From positions 1 through 57,385 of the forward strand of contig JAFNXN010000037.1 of the NCBI GenBank assembly GCA_017379015.1: a stretch of 57,385 nucleotides of DNA, given 5' to 3'. The translations under genes and the position numbers were made by a program. Of this stretch, positions 25,441 to 34,835 are shown piece after piece. Each line of letters begins with the position of its first letter. Positions within the stretch are counted from its first letter, which is position 1. The notes beneath the pieces were generated by a model. The model was not told where the DNA came from, searched no databases, and saw nothing but the letters and a program-made list of their open reading frames with translations. Origin of the DNA: Alistipes sp. GTDB lineage: Bacteria; Bacteroidota; Bacteroidia; Bacteroidales; Rikenellaceae.

Positions 25441-26988
25441 CTATGCCTCCTTAATCTTCTTGAAGAGCTCGCGGAACGAAACCTCCTTCTCGATCATCGC
25501 GCGAAGATCCTCAATCTTGATACGCTCCTGAGCCATTGTGTCGCGATGACGCACGGTCACCATGCCATCGTTCAACGTGTCGTGGTCGATAGTTACGCAG
25601 AAAGGTGTGCCGATAGCATCCTGACGGCGGTAACGCTTACCGATAGAGTCCTTCTCGTCGTAAGTAACGTTGTAGTCGTACTTAAGGTCGTCGATAATCT
25701 GACGAGCCACCTCTGGCAGACCATCCTTCTTCACAAGAGGCATCACAGCCACCTTGGTAGGAGCGAGGGCTGCAGGGATGCGCAATACTACGCGCTCCTC
25801 GCCATTCTCGAGCTTCTCCTCGCAGTAGGCTGCCGACATGATCTGGAGGAACATACGGTCCACGCCGATAGATGTCTCAACGACGTATGGCACATAGCTC
25901 TCGCCACGCTCAGGATCGAAGTACTGGATCTTCTTGCCCGAGAACTCCTGATGACGACCAAGGTCGAAGTCGGTACGAGAGTGAATACCCTCCACCTCCT
26001 TGAAGCCGAATGGGAAGTTGTACTCGACATCTGTTGCGGCGTTGGCGTAGTGTGCTAGCTTGTCGTGGTCGTGGAAGCGGTAGTTCTCGTTGCCGAAGCC
26101 GAGTGCGCGGTGCCAAGCCATACGTGTCTCCTTCCACTTTGACCACCACTCCATCTCTGTTCCTGGCTGCACGAAGAACTGCATCTCCATCTGCTCGAAC
26201 TCTCGCATACGGAAGATAAACTGACGTGCCACGATCTCGTTACGGAACGCCTTACCGATCTGAGCGATACCGAAAGGCAGCTTCATGCGGCCTGTCTTCT
26301 GCACGTTAAGGTAGTTCACGAAGATACCCTGCGCAGTCTCAGGACGGAGATATACGGTGTTTGCGCCATCGGCTGTAGAGCCCATCTGTGTCGAGAACAT
26401 AAGGTTGAACTGACGCACGTCGGTCCAGTTGCGAGTACCCGATATTGGGCACACTATCTCGCAGTCGAGGATTATCTGCTTGAGCTCGTCGAGGTTGTTG
26501 GCATTGAGTGCCTCGGCAAAGCGCGCGTGCACCTCGTCCATCTTAGCCTTGATCTCGAGCACACGTGGTGATGTTGCGAGATACTGCTCCTCGTTGAAGT
26601 TCTCCTTGAAACGCTTGCGCGCCTTCTCCACCTCCTTCGAGATCTTCTCCTCCTGCTTAGCGAGCCAATCCTCCACAAGCACATCAGCGCGGTAACGCTT
26701 CTTCGAGTCCTTGTTGTCGATGAGTGGGTCGTTGAATGCTCCTACGTGGCCCGACGCCTCCCACACACGTGGGTGCATGAATATCGCAGCGTCGATACCC
26801 ACGATGTTCTCGTTGAGCTTCACCATCGAGTCCCACCAGTAACGCTTGATGTTGTTCTTGAGCTCCACGCCATTCTGACCATAGTCGTACACGGCGCCGA
26901 GACCGTCATAAATCTCGCTCGATGGGAATATAAAACCATACTCCTTGCAGTGAGCAATCAGCTTCTTAAACAATTCTTCCTGTGTCAT
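25441..26988 (-). CDS. glyS: Glycyl-tRNA synthetase, single-chain (eukaryote/archaea-type)
   Basis: This class II synthetase attaches glycine to tRNA-Gly. It is the homodimeric type of 515 residues, not the alpha2-beta2 type. It starts TQEELFKKLIAHCKEYGF followed by GLGAVYDYGQNGVELKNN. Class II motifs are visible: motif 2 as GKAFRNEIVARQFIFRMREF, and motif 3 near SIGVDRMFLQIM. The C-terminal anticodon-binding domain (APTKVAVMPLVKKDGL) is complete. It heads the minus-strand group with the membrane peptide, ruvX and def, and has a -7 box at 27049. Confidence 0.95.
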   Translation of the reverse strand: MTQEELFKKLIAHCKEYGFIFPSSEIYDGLGAVYDYGQNGVELKNNIKRYWWDSMVKLNENIVGIDAAIFMHPRVWEASGHVGAFNDPLIDNKDSKKRYRADVLVEDWLAKQEEKISKEVEKARKRFKENFNEEQYLATSPRVLEIKAKMDEVHARFAEALNANNLDELKQIILDCEIVCPISGTRNWTDVRQFNLMFSTQMGSTADGANTVYLRPETAQGIFVNYLNVQKTGRMKLPFGIAQIGKAFRNEIVARQFIFRMREFEQMEMQFFVQPGTEMEWWSKWKETRMAWHRALGFGNENYRFHDHDKLAHYANAATDVEYNFPFGFKEVEGIHSRTDFDLGRHQEFSGKKIQYFDPERGESYVPYVVETSIGVDRMFLQIMSAAYCEEKLENGEERVVLRIPAALAPTKVAVMPLVKKDGLPEVARQIIDDLKYDYNVTYDEKDSIGKRYRRQDAIGTPFCVTIDHDTLNDGMVTVRHRDTMAQERIKIEDLRAMIEKEVSFRELFKKIKEA

Positions 26989-27048
26989 ATCTATACTGTT
27001 TTTACATTATTTTTCCAACGCCATAAACCATAGGTTTATTACAACTTG

Positions 27049-27056
27049 CAAAGATA
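27049..27056 (-). promoter_or_regulatory. Predicted -7 box of glyS
   Basis: TATCTTTG on the minus strand (27049-27056) would start transcription near 27042, leaving a leader of about 54 bases before glyS. A matching TTG at the right distance was not found. Confidence 0.4.
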
Positions 27057-27157
27057 GGAAAAAATTGGCAAAGGCGCACACTTTTTCATGTAATTATCAC
27101 TTTGGGCAGGCTAAACCGCCGTGCCACGCCTAAGAGAAAAGATAAAGCGACAAGGCG

Positions 27158-27231
27158 ACAGAGAGACATGAGCGATGGTCGCGGACGAGGACAGAGGGAC
27201 ATGAGCGACAGAGCGATGGTCGCGGACAAGG
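27158..27231. repeat. Two abutting direct repeats in the spacer upstream of glyS
   Basis: Within the 412-base gene-free stretch 26989-27400, two adjacent copies (27158-27190 and 27191-27231) share ACAGAG(A/G)GACATGAGCGA and GATGGTCGCGGAC. The second copy has 8 extra bases. No frame or known element explains them. Confidence 0.6.
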
Positions 27232-27251
27232 AGCGCAGTTATTAGGGAAAT

Positions 27252-27335
27252 TAGGGAGTCTAAGGATTTTAGTGAGAGGCTTGGATAACTCCGAGATCAA
27301 ACGCCAAACTCCCTAAAATCCTTAATCTCTCTAAA
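27252..27335. repeat. Imperfect inverted repeat, possible terminator of the BACON/LRR gene
   Basis: TAAGGATTTTAG at 27261-27272 recurs exactly in inverted form at 27313-27324, and AGGGAGT is present next to both copies. The element lies just downstream of the minus-strand lipoprotein gene and could end its transcript. The rest of the spacer shows nothing else. Confidence 0.45.
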
Positions 27336-27400
27336 CTCCTTAAATGCTTTCGTTTTTCACCTTCGCTACTGCCTATTAATGTGTCGCGATATGCCGCGGG

Positions 27401-29800
27401 CTAGTCATGAGGTCCACTGTGCGGCTCTCCGGGCCACCACCAGCCTACACCATGGTCAGTCCAATGCCAGTTACCATCATTATCACGCCAATAATCTGTA
27501 TATCTGCTATCATAATAAAAATAATCTATCTCAGCAAATATACCACTGATCTCACGCGTTATCCTATTATTCTGGCAATCAAGGCCCCTCAACGCCGTGC
27601 AGCCCGAAACATGTAAGGTGGTGAGTTGATTATAATCACAACTAAGCCAGTCCAACGCCGCGCAGCCCGAAACATCTAAGGTAGTGAGTGGATTACCGCC
27701 GCACTCAAGCCACTCCAACGCATCCAATCCAGACAATGATCCTCCGCCATTAAGGTTATTGACGTCAAGCCAAAGTCCCATAACACGTCCCTCGTCATTG
27801 GTTCCGACACCATACCAATCATTAAGAGGTAGATCGGAGCACCAATTATCGTTGCGCGTCCAGTTGTCGCCACCGGTATCTTCATAGAACTTAACCAAAA
27901 TATCGCGATCACTATTATCCTCGGTCTTAACAACAAAAGTTGCCTCGTCGATAATCGTGCCATCGCTTGCGTAGATACGAGCATAGAGAGTATGGCTCTG
28001 GGTTGCAGCACGCGTCGCGGTGGGCGACCAGGTAACGCTAACCATGCCCTTGTCATCACTGATAGCTACACCCTCCGAGAGCTCACCACTCTCAGTCTCG
28101 AAGACAACGGCAGCATCCTCGCATGCCCAATACTGTCCCGTAACTGGGCTATATGCCTCGACCATAAATGTAACATCGACACTCTCGCCATATTCAAGCT
28201 CCACTCCGCCCTGCGGACTTACAAGCGAAAGACGCTTGGGAGAGGTGGTAAGCGGCGTATCGTCGACAACATTAAAGACATCCGACTTCCAAACCTCCTT
28301 ATCCCAAAAACCAAAGTCAAACTTTAGTCCCATGCGCATATCCATGCCACTAAAGTACTTATCGGTCCAGCCCACATAGTTTTCGCCATCGGTAGAGACT
28401 CTAAAGCCTGCCTGAACCACCTCCTTAACGTAGGGTCGAGGCTCAAGCCACGGACCGGCAAACTTATACAAGCCTATCTCAATCTGAGGATAGTAAGAGA
28501 CCTTGCCGTGCATAGATGCCTCAGCCTTAAGGGTTGGATGATAGATACTCATGTGTGGTGTTGCCCCATTTATAGGCACTACACCACCACTCTTGGTCCA
28601 CGACAAGCCCGTCCTTAGATCCACGCCTAGAGCAACACCTCCCGATGCCTCAACCTTACCCTTAGCACCAAGCTCAAGATACTGACCAAGGTGCGTATAG
28701 ACAAGCAGATGCACAGTAACACCGCCAACCAAGAACGTAAAGACACCTGTGGGAATAACGTTATACTTCAGAATCCTATCATCCTTGCAAACAGCACTAT
28801 TCTCATACTTATAGCGTAGAAGCATATCGGCACCAACAGAGCCTGTAAGCACAAAACTGAACTTCTCTAGCTCACCAACCTTATCAAATATACCATTGCC
28901 CGCAGCCTCGCCAAATGAGAAATTAAAGACACCATTCAACCCAGCATCAAAGGCACACTTATCCCACCATAGACGACCTCCATTACCACTAAATAGTGTA
29001 TCTCCGTTGAAATTCGTGTGCCACGACCATAGATTGACGCTCTCTGAGTAGTCGGCACGCGTGGCTGCATCATCCTCGTTATAGACCTCGACATAGTTGC
29101 CATCGGCATCTAAATAGCCTACTGCCGAGGGGGCAATCACAGGACGACCATCAACACCCGAAGCGCGGGTATCACCCGTGGTCGACAGCGTAAAGCTAGT
29201 GTTGCGGAACAGGTTACACATATTACCCTGCGTAGTGGTCATAGTAACACTATTTCCCTCGGTCACAACAGACTCAACAACACGAATATCAAACTGATAG
29301 TCGGCAGGAAGAACAACTGCACTACCAACCTTAACATCGGGAATATTACCATCGCTATAGGTCACGGTCAACTCGCCTGTCGAGTCGTTGTATTGCGTCG
29401 CAGTGCCAGCATCGTCAAAGCCCATATCTACATAGTCGGTCTCAACCTTCGGCTCTTGAACAATGCTAATAGTTGCCTCTGCCGTGTCGCACGACACAAC
29501 AAGCACAGCACGGCGCTCCTCCGAGAGCTCATTATCCAAAACAGAGATCGTAACATGCGCACCATCATCACCGCTATCGGGAGTCACACTAACCCACTCG
29601 GGAGCACCCGAAATGGTCCACTCACCGCTACTCTCGATACTCACCGAGCAGCGCGAGGCTGTACTCGAAAACGTCAACTCCGAAGAGGGAAGCACCCTAA
29701 CATAGGGATCGTCATCGCCAGACGGGGAAATGACAATCTCGCAGCCGCTGAGTAGTAGCGCAGCGACAAGTGCGAAGATATGCTTTAGATAGGTAGTCAT
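27401..29800 (-). CDS. Surface lipoprotein with BACON domain and C-terminal leucine-rich repeats
   Basis: A 799-residue exported protein. The signal ends in a lipobox (ALLLSGC, Cys20). Residues about 38-112 form a BACON domain (LTFSSTASRCSVSIES, EWTISGAPEWVSVTP, SIVQEP), a beta-sandwich typical of Bacteroidales surface proteins. The middle (about 115-540) is unrecognised. Residues 545-650 look like an Ig-like domain (LVSPQGGVELEYGESVDVTF). The last 150 residues start with FYEDTGGDNWTRNDNWC and continue as leucine-rich repeats (TLDVSGCAALDWLSCDYNQL), a pair often seen together in Bacteroidota surface proteins. It ends in an aromatic tail (WWWPGEPHSGPHD). A role in binding is likely; no catalytic residues are visible. 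It follows radC by 20 bases. Confidence 0.75.
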   Translation of the reverse strand: MTTYLKHIFALVAALLLSGCEIVISPSGDDDPYVRVLPSSELTFSSTASRCSVSIESSGEWTISGAPEWVSVTPDSGDDGAHVTISVLDNELSEERRAVLVVSCDTAEATISIVQEPKVETDYVDMGFDDAGTATQYNDSTGELTVTYSDGNIPDVKVGSAVVLPADYQFDIRVVESVVTEGNSVTMTTTQGNMCNLFRNTSFTLSTTGDTRASGVDGRPVIAPSAVGYLDADGNYVEVYNEDDAATRADYSESVNLWSWHTNFNGDTLFSGNGGRLWWDKCAFDAGLNGVFNFSFGEAAGNGIFDKVGELEKFSFVLTGSVGADMLLRYKYENSAVCKDDRILKYNVIPTGVFTFLVGGVTVHLLVYTHLGQYLELGAKGKVEASGGVALGVDLRTGLSWTKSGGVVPINGATPHMSIYHPTLKAEASMHGKVSYYPQIEIGLYKFAGPWLEPRPYVKEVVQAGFRVSTDGENYVGWTDKYFSGMDMRMGLKFDFGFWDKEVWKSDVFNVVDDTPLTTSPKRLSLVSPQGGVELEYGESVDVTFMVEAYSPVTGQYWACEDAAVVFETESGELSEGVAISDDKGMVSVTWSPTATRAATQSHTLYARIYASDGTIIDEATFVVKTEDNSDRDILVKFYEDTGGDNWTRNDNWCSDLPLNDWYGVGTNDEGRVMGLWLDVNNLNGGGSLSGLDALEWLECGGNPLTTLDVSGCAALDWLSCDYNQLTTLHVSGCTALRGLDCQNNRITREISGIFAEIDYFYYDSRYTDYWRDNDGNWHWTDHGVGWWWPGEPHSGPHD

Positions 29801-29820
29801 AGGTAGATTTGTTTAGCGAT

Positions 29821-30477
29821 TTATCTAATTTTATCGTGTCCGCGGAAGGAGTAGTGAGCACCGCGCGCGATGATGACATGGTCCAGAAGGCGAATGTCGA
29901 GAAGCGCAGCGGCCGAGGCAACACGCTCGGTAAGTTCCAGATCTTGACGACTAGGCTCGGCACTGCCCGAGGGGTGGTTGTGTACCAGAACAATCTGTGT
30001 AGCAAGAAGTTCGATGGCACGCTTAAGGATAAGCTTGCAGTCGACAACAGTAGCCTGCACGCCACCCTGACTAACCCTCATACGCTCGATGACACGTCCC
30101 GACGAGGCGAGATACAACGCCCAACACTCCTCATGTTGCAGAGCCCCAACAACAGGCTCCATGAGTCGCACAACATCGGCATCGGAGCTGATGCTATCGT
30201 GGAGAGCAGCCTCGGACGACGCCACCCTAAGCCCTAGCTCAGCAGCAGCCTTAAGGCGCATGGCACGACGAAGACCAAGACCCGACGACATGCGAAGACG
30301 CTGAAGATCGGTGGTGGCAAGGCGCAACAACGAGCCATCGGCAGAAGCGAGAAGCTCCGCAGCAACAGTCAGGGCACGATCGTCAGTAGCATCATCGGAG
30401 ATGATAGCCGCAACAAGCTCCACATCGCTAAGCGACTCAGCACCTCGCGAAACAAGTTTATCGGTAAGGTTTTTCAT
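29821..30477 (-). CDS. radC: RadC-family JAB/MPN domain protein
   Basis: RadC proteins have a zinc JAB1/MPN domain, and their biochemical role is unsettled despite the name DNA repair protein. The metal motif LVHNHPSGSAEPSRQD (HxHPSG...D) is intact. Family marks before it are RGAESLSDVELVA at the N-terminus and ECWALYLASSGRVI. At 218 residues it is a normal length. ATG 30477 (MKNLTDKLVSRG) is preferred over 30492, which adds only five residues. The helix-hairpin-helix part (LRMSSGLGLRRAMRLKAA) is retained. Confidence 0.9.
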   Translation of the reverse strand: MKNLTDKLVSRGAESLSDVELVAAIISDDATDDRALTVAAELLASADGSLLRLATTDLQRLRMSSGLGLRRAMRLKAAAELGLRVASSEAALHDSISSDADVVRLMEPVVGALQHEECWALYLASSGRVIERMRVSQGGVQATVVDCKLILKRAIELLATQIVLVHNHPSGSAEPSRQDLELTERVASAAALLDIRLLDHVIIARGAHYSFRGHDKIR

Positions 30478-30579
30478 ATTGCGATAGGTCAAACAGTGGT
30501 GTTGACACTTGACAATACGAAGATAAAAAAATTTAGGGAATAAAACAAATATGAGGGGATAAACCTCAACATCGCACTG

Positions 30580-31365
30580 CTAGCTCACAATGCGATCGAG
30601 TTTATCGAGAATGCGGGCACTATTCTCATCGTCGATAGACATGGTCTGCGACTGCGACACCGAGTAGGCGGCATTCTGCTCAGCAGCCTTCTTAGAGTCG
30701 CCCGAGCCATGACCTACGGCAATGCCGTCGATATATACCGTCGAGACAAAGCCCGAGTGCGACAAGCCCTGCGAATGGTCGCTCGTAGTGCGGAACTCAA
30801 TAGCGTAGTGGCTCTTCTGACACCACTCGATAAGGCGGCTCTTGAAGTCGGTCTCGGAACGAAGCACATCGTCTATAGAGAGATACTTACCATAGATCTC
30901 ATTGATAAGCAGACGATTAGCAAAGTCGTAACCCATATCGAGATATATCGCACCCATCATCGCCTCGAGAGCATCACCATAGATATGCTTCTGTGCCGTA
31001 TTTCCAGCAGCATGCGAGATGACATGTTTGTCAAGCCCCAACTCAGAGGCTATACGATTGAGCGACTGACGCGATACGATCTTCGAGCGCAGCTGAGTCA
31101 TAAAGCCCTCGTCACGATCGGGGAACTCGATGAAGAGATAGTCCGACGTGATGCTCTCAATAACAGCATCGCCCAGGAACTCAAGACGCTCGTTGTTAAC
31201 ATGACTTCCATCCTCAAGCTCAACCGAGGCAGACTTGTGGATGAGAGCCAGCTTATAGAGCTCTATATTGTGAGGGATAAACCCAAACATATCGTCGATA
31301 GCGGCATAGAACTCCCTATCAAGACCATAGTTACGACGATAATAACGCACCAACCTCTCAAACAT
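30580..31365 (-). CDS. rnc: Ribonuclease III
   Basis: RNase III cuts double-stranded RNA in rRNA and mRNA processing. The catalytic signature NERLEFLGDAVIE is followed by a normal RNase III domain with a second acidic cluster (DALEAMMGAIYLDMGYD). A C-terminal double-stranded RNA-binding domain follows (FKSRLIEWCQKSHYAIEF, GSGDSKKAAEQNAA). The protein has 261 residues, with a tail of about 25 beyond the RNA-binding domain. It is the third gene of acpP-fabF-rnc, a common arrangement in Bacteroidota, 18 bases after fabF. Confidence 0.95.
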   Translation of the reverse strand: MFERLVRYYRRNYGLDREFYAAIDDMFGFIPHNIELYKLALIHKSASVELEDGSHVNNERLEFLGDAVIESITSDYLFIEFPDRDEGFMTQLRSKIVSRQSLNRIASELGLDKHVISHAAGNTAQKHIYGDALEAMMGAIYLDMGYDFANRLLINEIYGKYLSIDDVLRSETDFKSRLIEWCQKSHYAIEFRTTSDHSQGLSHSGFVSTVYIDGIAVGHGSGDSKKAAEQNAAYSVSQSQTMSIDDENSARILDKLDRIVS

Positions 31366-31383
31366 AGCTACAAGAAAAGATGA

Positions 31384-32634
31384 TTACTTAGCTAAACGAC
31401 GGAAGATAACCGTAGAGTTATGACCTCCAAAGCCGAACGTATTGCTCAAGGCTGCACGCACCTCACGACAACGCGCCGTGCCGAGCGTAAGGTCGAGCTC
31501 AGGGTCGACCTCGGGATCAAGATTCTCCACGTTGATGGTTGGTGGGACGACACCTCGGCTAATAGCCATGATGCACGCCAAAGCCTCGATAGATGCTGCT
31601 GCACCGAGAAGGTGACCCGTCATAGATTTTGTCGACGAGATGCTAACACGCTTTAGGTCGTCGCCAAACACAGCACTAAGAGCCTTAAGCTCAGCGACAT
31701 CACCAAGAGGTGTCGACGTGCCGTGAACATTTATATAGTCGATATCGGAGGGTTGCATGCCTGCATCAAGAAGCGCCTCCTCCATCGAGATTATAGCACC
31801 CGCACCCTCGGGGTGTGGGGCTGTCATGTGATGCGCGTCGGCAGACATACCGCCACCCGCGACCTCACAATAGATCTTTGCGCCTCGTCTAACAGCATGC
31901 TCATACTCCTCTAAAACAAGAGCACCTGCACCCTCGCCCATGACAAAGCCATCGCGGTCACGATCGAACGGACGCGAGGCATGCTCGGGATCATCGTTAC
32001 GTGTCGAGAGTGCCTGCATAGAGCTAAAGCCACCAACACCCGTCTCGATGATAGGAGCCTCAGCACCACCCGTGACAATGAGCTCCGCTTTGCCCAGACG
32101 AATGAGATTTACGGCGTCAATAATCGCGTGGTTAGAAGAGGCACATGCCGAGGTAACGGTGTAGTTAGGACCCATGAAGCCATACTTCATGGCAATATGA
32201 CCTGCCGAGAGATCGGCAATCATGCGAGGAACAAAGAATGGACTAAACCTAGGGAGATTACCCCCCTTGGCATAGTCCATACACTCATTGAAATAGGTCT
32301 CGATGCCTCCGACACCCGAGCTAAATACCACGCCACAGCGACGACGATTTACATCGTCACCAAGCTGAGCATCCTCAATAGCCTCGGTTGCTGCAATTAC
32401 TGCGAACTGCGCAAAGCGGTCATACTTACGTACTTCGCGACGATCGAAGTATCGCGACCAATCATAATCTTTCACTTCGCAGGCGAAGCGCACCTTGAAG
32501 TTTGAAGCATCAAAATTAGTTATCGGTGCCGAACCAGAAACACCAGCCTCAAGATTTCGGAAGTACTCCTCAACGTTGTGACCCAATGGGTTGATAGTTC
32601 CTACACCAGTGACTACAACACGCTTTAACTCCAT
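31384..32634 (-). CDS. fabF: 3-oxoacyl-[acyl-carrier-protein] synthase II
   Basis: FabF condenses malonyl-ACP with growing acyl-ACP in fatty acid synthesis. The active-site Cys is Cys164 in VTSACASSNHA. The two active-site His residues are in INVHGTSTPLGD and SSTKSMTGHLLGAAA, and the C-terminal loop NTFGFGGHNSTVIF is present. The 416-residue length is normal. It lies 43 bases downstream of its partner acpP, and rnc follows. Confidence 0.95.
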   Translation of the reverse strand: MELKRVVVTGVGTINPLGHNVEEYFRNLEAGVSGSAPITNFDASNFKVRFACEVKDYDWSRYFDRREVRKYDRFAQFAVIAATEAIEDAQLGDDVNRRRCGVVFSSGVGGIETYFNECMDYAKGGNLPRFSPFFVPRMIADLSAGHIAMKYGFMGPNYTVTSACASSNHAIIDAVNLIRLGKAELIVTGGAEAPIIETGVGGFSSMQALSTRNDDPEHASRPFDRDRDGFVMGEGAGALVLEEYEHAVRRGAKIYCEVAGGGMSADAHHMTAPHPEGAGAIISMEEALLDAGMQPSDIDYINVHGTSTPLGDVAELKALSAVFGDDLKRVSISSTKSMTGHLLGAAASIEALACIMAISRGVVPPTINVENLDPEVDPELDLTLGTARCREVRAALSNTFGFGGHNSTVIFRRLAK

Positions 32635-32677
32635 GGCGATAAAATATATATCCTCCCCCCGCTATGTAGTGTGTCTA

Positions 32678-32911
32678 CTACTTGTGAGACTCGATATAGC
32701 TGATAGCGTCACCAACTGTCTGGATCTTCTCAGCGTCACCATCAGGAATCTGAAGATCGAAAGCCTTCTCGAACTCCATGATGAGCTCTACCTGATCCAA
32801 AGAGTCTGCACCAAGATGTGCTGTAAAGCTTGCTTCGGGCACTACCTCTGACTCCTTAACGCCCAACTTGTCAACGATAATCTCGACAACCTTTGACTGA
32901 ATTTCTGACAT
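32678..32911 (-). CDS. acpP: Acyl carrier protein
   Basis: A 77-residue acidic helical protein that carries growing fatty acids on a phosphopantetheine arm. The attachment Ser37 is in [15 protein letters not shown]. First gene of acpP-fabF-rnc; a -7 box at 32994-33001 gives a leader of about 75 bases. Confidence 0.97.
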   Translation of the reverse strand: MSEIQSKVVEIIVDKLGVKESEVVPEASFTAHLGADSLDQVELIMEFEKAFDLQIPDGDAEKIQTVGDAISYIESHK

Positions 32912-32993
32912 AATTAATAAGTTTTAGTTAAACATTATAGTAGTAAATATCATGCTACTGTAATTTGTCTAAAAAAAATTCACTTAGACGGTG

Positions 32994-33021
32994 CAAAAAT
33001 AACACTTTTTTATTATCTTTG
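32994..33021. promoter_or_regulatory. Divergent -7 boxes between acpP and pepE
   Basis: On the minus strand TATTTTTG (32994-33001) serves acpP. On the plus strand TATCTTTG (33014-33021) serves pepE, about 65 bases before its ATG. The boxes face each other 12 bases apart. Upstream -33 boxes are weak. Confidence 0.45.
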
Positions 33022-33092
33022 ACATTATCTCGAGAAAAAATTATTAACAAATTACGATAAAATTACGTTAAACGCTTATTATCCAATTAATT

Positions 33093-33806
33093 ATGAACCT
33101 TTTACTAATTTCCAATTCCACTAATGCTGGCGAGGCTTATCTTAAATACCCCATTGCCGAGATAGCAAAGACGCTTGAAGGTGTTACCGAGGTAGTATTT
33201 ATCCCATACGCTGCCGTGACATTCTCATACGACGAGTACGAGCGTAAAGTTCAGGAGCGTTTCGACGAGATAGGCATCAAGGTTCGCTCGGTGCACCACG
33301 CACTCAACAAGAGAAACTTCGTGCGCCATGCTCAGGCAATCGTGATTGGCGGAGGTAATACGTTTGCTCTGCTCAAGAAGATGCAGGAGGAGGATCTCAT
33401 CGACATGATATATCGCCGTGTTAAGGCGGGTGTGCCATACGTAGGTTGGTCGGCAGGTAGCAACGTAACATGCCCCACTATCTGCACAACAAACGACATG
33501 CCTATCGTACAGCCTGAGTCGTTCCGCGCCATCGGTCTTGTACCATTCCAGATCAACCCTCACTATCTCGACGCAAACCCAGAGGGTCATGCTGGCGAAA
33601 CACGCGAGCAGCGCATCAACGAGTATATCGAGGCTAACCGCAGCCGCTATGTTGTAGGTCTTCGCGAGGGTTGTATGCTTCGCGTTACCGAGGACTCAAT
33701 CGAGCTAATAGGCTCACGCCCAATGCGTATCTTCAAGAAGGGCGTAGAGACATACGAGGTGCAGCCTGGCGAGAACATCGAGTTTCTTATCAAGCGCGCT
33801 AAGTAG
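33093..33806 (+). CDS. pepE: Peptidase E (alpha-aspartyl dipeptidase)
   Basis: PepE, family S51, splits dipeptides with an N-terminal aspartate. The sequence starts NLLLISNSTNAGEAYL, has the glycine loop VIGGGNTFALL and the nucleophile elbow VGWSAGSNVTCPT with its Ser, and a later FQINPHYLDANPEGH with the catalytic-site residues. The protein has 237 residues, a normal length, and is cytoplasmic (no signal). It overlaps yraN by one base, which starts with GTG. Its presence fits the peptide-directed gene content of the window. Confidence 0.92.
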   Translation: MNLLLISNSTNAGEAYLKYPIAEIAKTLEGVTEVVFIPYAAVTFSYDEYERKVQERFDEIGIKVRSVHHALNKRNFVRHAQAIVIGGGNTFALLKKMQEEDLIDMIYRRVKAGVPYVGWSAGSNVTCPTICTTNDMPIVQPESFRAIGLVPFQINPHYLDANPEGHAGETREQRINEYIEANRSRYVVGLREGCMLRVTEDSIELIGSRPMRIFKKGVETYEVQPGENIEFLIKRAK

Positions 33807-34162
33807 TGAGCACACCTCAATGGGCAATAGGTAGTCGAGGTGAGGATGTCGCCTGCGAGTGGCTGCGCCAACGAGGCTTCTACATCGTTGAGCGCAACTG
33901 GAGAGTGGGACACTACGAGATTGACATCATAGCCGAGCACTACGACACTATGCACTTTGTCGAGGTCAAGACCCGCAAAGCAGGAAGCTGGCAGTCGGCA
34001 TACGACAGCATCGACGAGCAGAAGATTCGCACGCTGCGTCGCGGTGCTACGGCCTATCGCGCGATGCGACACATAAGACACAACCTCCAGTTCGACCTCA
34101 TAGCAATAGAGGTAGACCAGAGTGGAGGCTACTCGATAGAGTATGTAGAAAACATATTATAA
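33806..34162 (+). CDS. yraN: YraN family protein (UPF0102)
   Basis: A 118-residue protein of the UPF0102 family with a restriction endonuclease-like fold. It has GSRGEDVACEWLRQRGF, the acidic strand YEIDIIAEHYDTMHFVEVKTRK (the D...E-x-K pattern of the fold) and AYDSIDEQKIRTLRRGA. The function is not established. It starts with GTG, shares one base with the pepE stop (TAGTG) and is therefore probably translated by coupling. A terminator follows at once. Confidence 0.88.
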   Translation: MSTPQWAIGSRGEDVACEWLRQRGFYIVERNWRVGHYEIDIIAEHYDTMHFVEVKTRKAGSWQSAYDSIDEQKIRTLRRGATAYRAMRHIRHNLQFDLIAIEVDQSGGYSIEYVENIL

Positions 34163-34206
34163 AATAGGTGTGGGGAGCTTAAATATGCATCCCCACACCT
34201 ATTTTT
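34161..34206. terminator. Bidirectional terminator between yraN and the protease cluster
   Basis: A 16-bp perfect inverted repeat (34161-34176 with 34190-34205) with A-rich and T-rich outer ends. It closes pepE-yraN and can also stop minus-strand transcription from the protease-lipoprotein cluster. Confidence 0.88.
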
Positions 34207-34256
34207 ATGGTAATAATAAGGCACTGTGCCTCTACACACGTGCGCAGTTCTCACTT

Positions 34257-34832
34257 TTAGAAAGTTATCTCCAGATGGTCAATCTCGCCAAGCTTGTCGA
34301 TCTTAAAACCCTCGGCTCCCTCGACTAGAAACATCGCTTCGTAGCTATCTGTCGCACTATAGTCGTGCTCAAGACCCTCGGCATAATCTTCGCTCGAGCC
34401 ATCACCCCAATCAACCGTTCCTCGTAGTGATGATCCATACCATTGAGGTGATAGCAAGTAAGACATCGAGTGACAGAGCTTAAGAGCCATCATCTCGGGC
34501 ATGCCCGTCTGCTTGATGGTAACACGGTGGCTCAACCCCTCTGCCGTGATAAGCAGCTGGGCAACACGATCGTCGTGATCGCCATTAGCCTCAACTACTA
34601 GCTCCACAATACCACCATCGGTAGATACTACGGAGATCCACGTTGCAACACACTCCGCCTCGACCTCGACATTACTCTGCACGGGGATTGAAACACGCTG
34701 AGCAGTATAATCTATATCAACCCTCTCGATATCAACTTCAAGATTTGGCTCTACAACATCAACATCGGAAGAACTGGTACAGCCAACAACAAACGCAAGT
34801 AGCGCAATAGCAATATAATAGAGTGATCTCAT
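34257..34832 (-). CDS. BACON-domain lipoprotein paired with the C10 protease
   Basis: A 191-residue lipoprotein (signal ending VVGC, Cys18). Residues about 30-108 form a BACON-like sandwich (VDIDYTAQRVSIPVQS, CVATWISVVSTDGG, LSHRVTIKQTG). The remainder contains GTVDWGDGSSEDYAEGLEH, a pattern typical of beta-sandwich surface modules of Bacteroidales. Its start lies only 3 bases after the C10 protease stop, so the two are an operon. Genes beside C10 proteases in other bacteria can encode inhibitors or chaperones of the protease; that this one does so is only a guess. It is the last of the three small lipoproteins of the cluster. Confidence 0.7.
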   Translation of the reverse strand: MRSLYYIAIALLAFVVGCTSSSDVDVVEPNLEVDIERVDIDYTAQRVSIPVQSNVEVEAECVATWISVVSTDGGIVELVVEANGDHDDRVAQLLITAEGLSHRVTIKQTGMPEMMALKLCHSMSYLLSPQWYGSSLRGTVDWGDGSSEDYAEGLEHDYSATDSYEAMFLVEGAEGFKIDKLGEIDHLEITF

Positions 34833-34835
34833 CGA

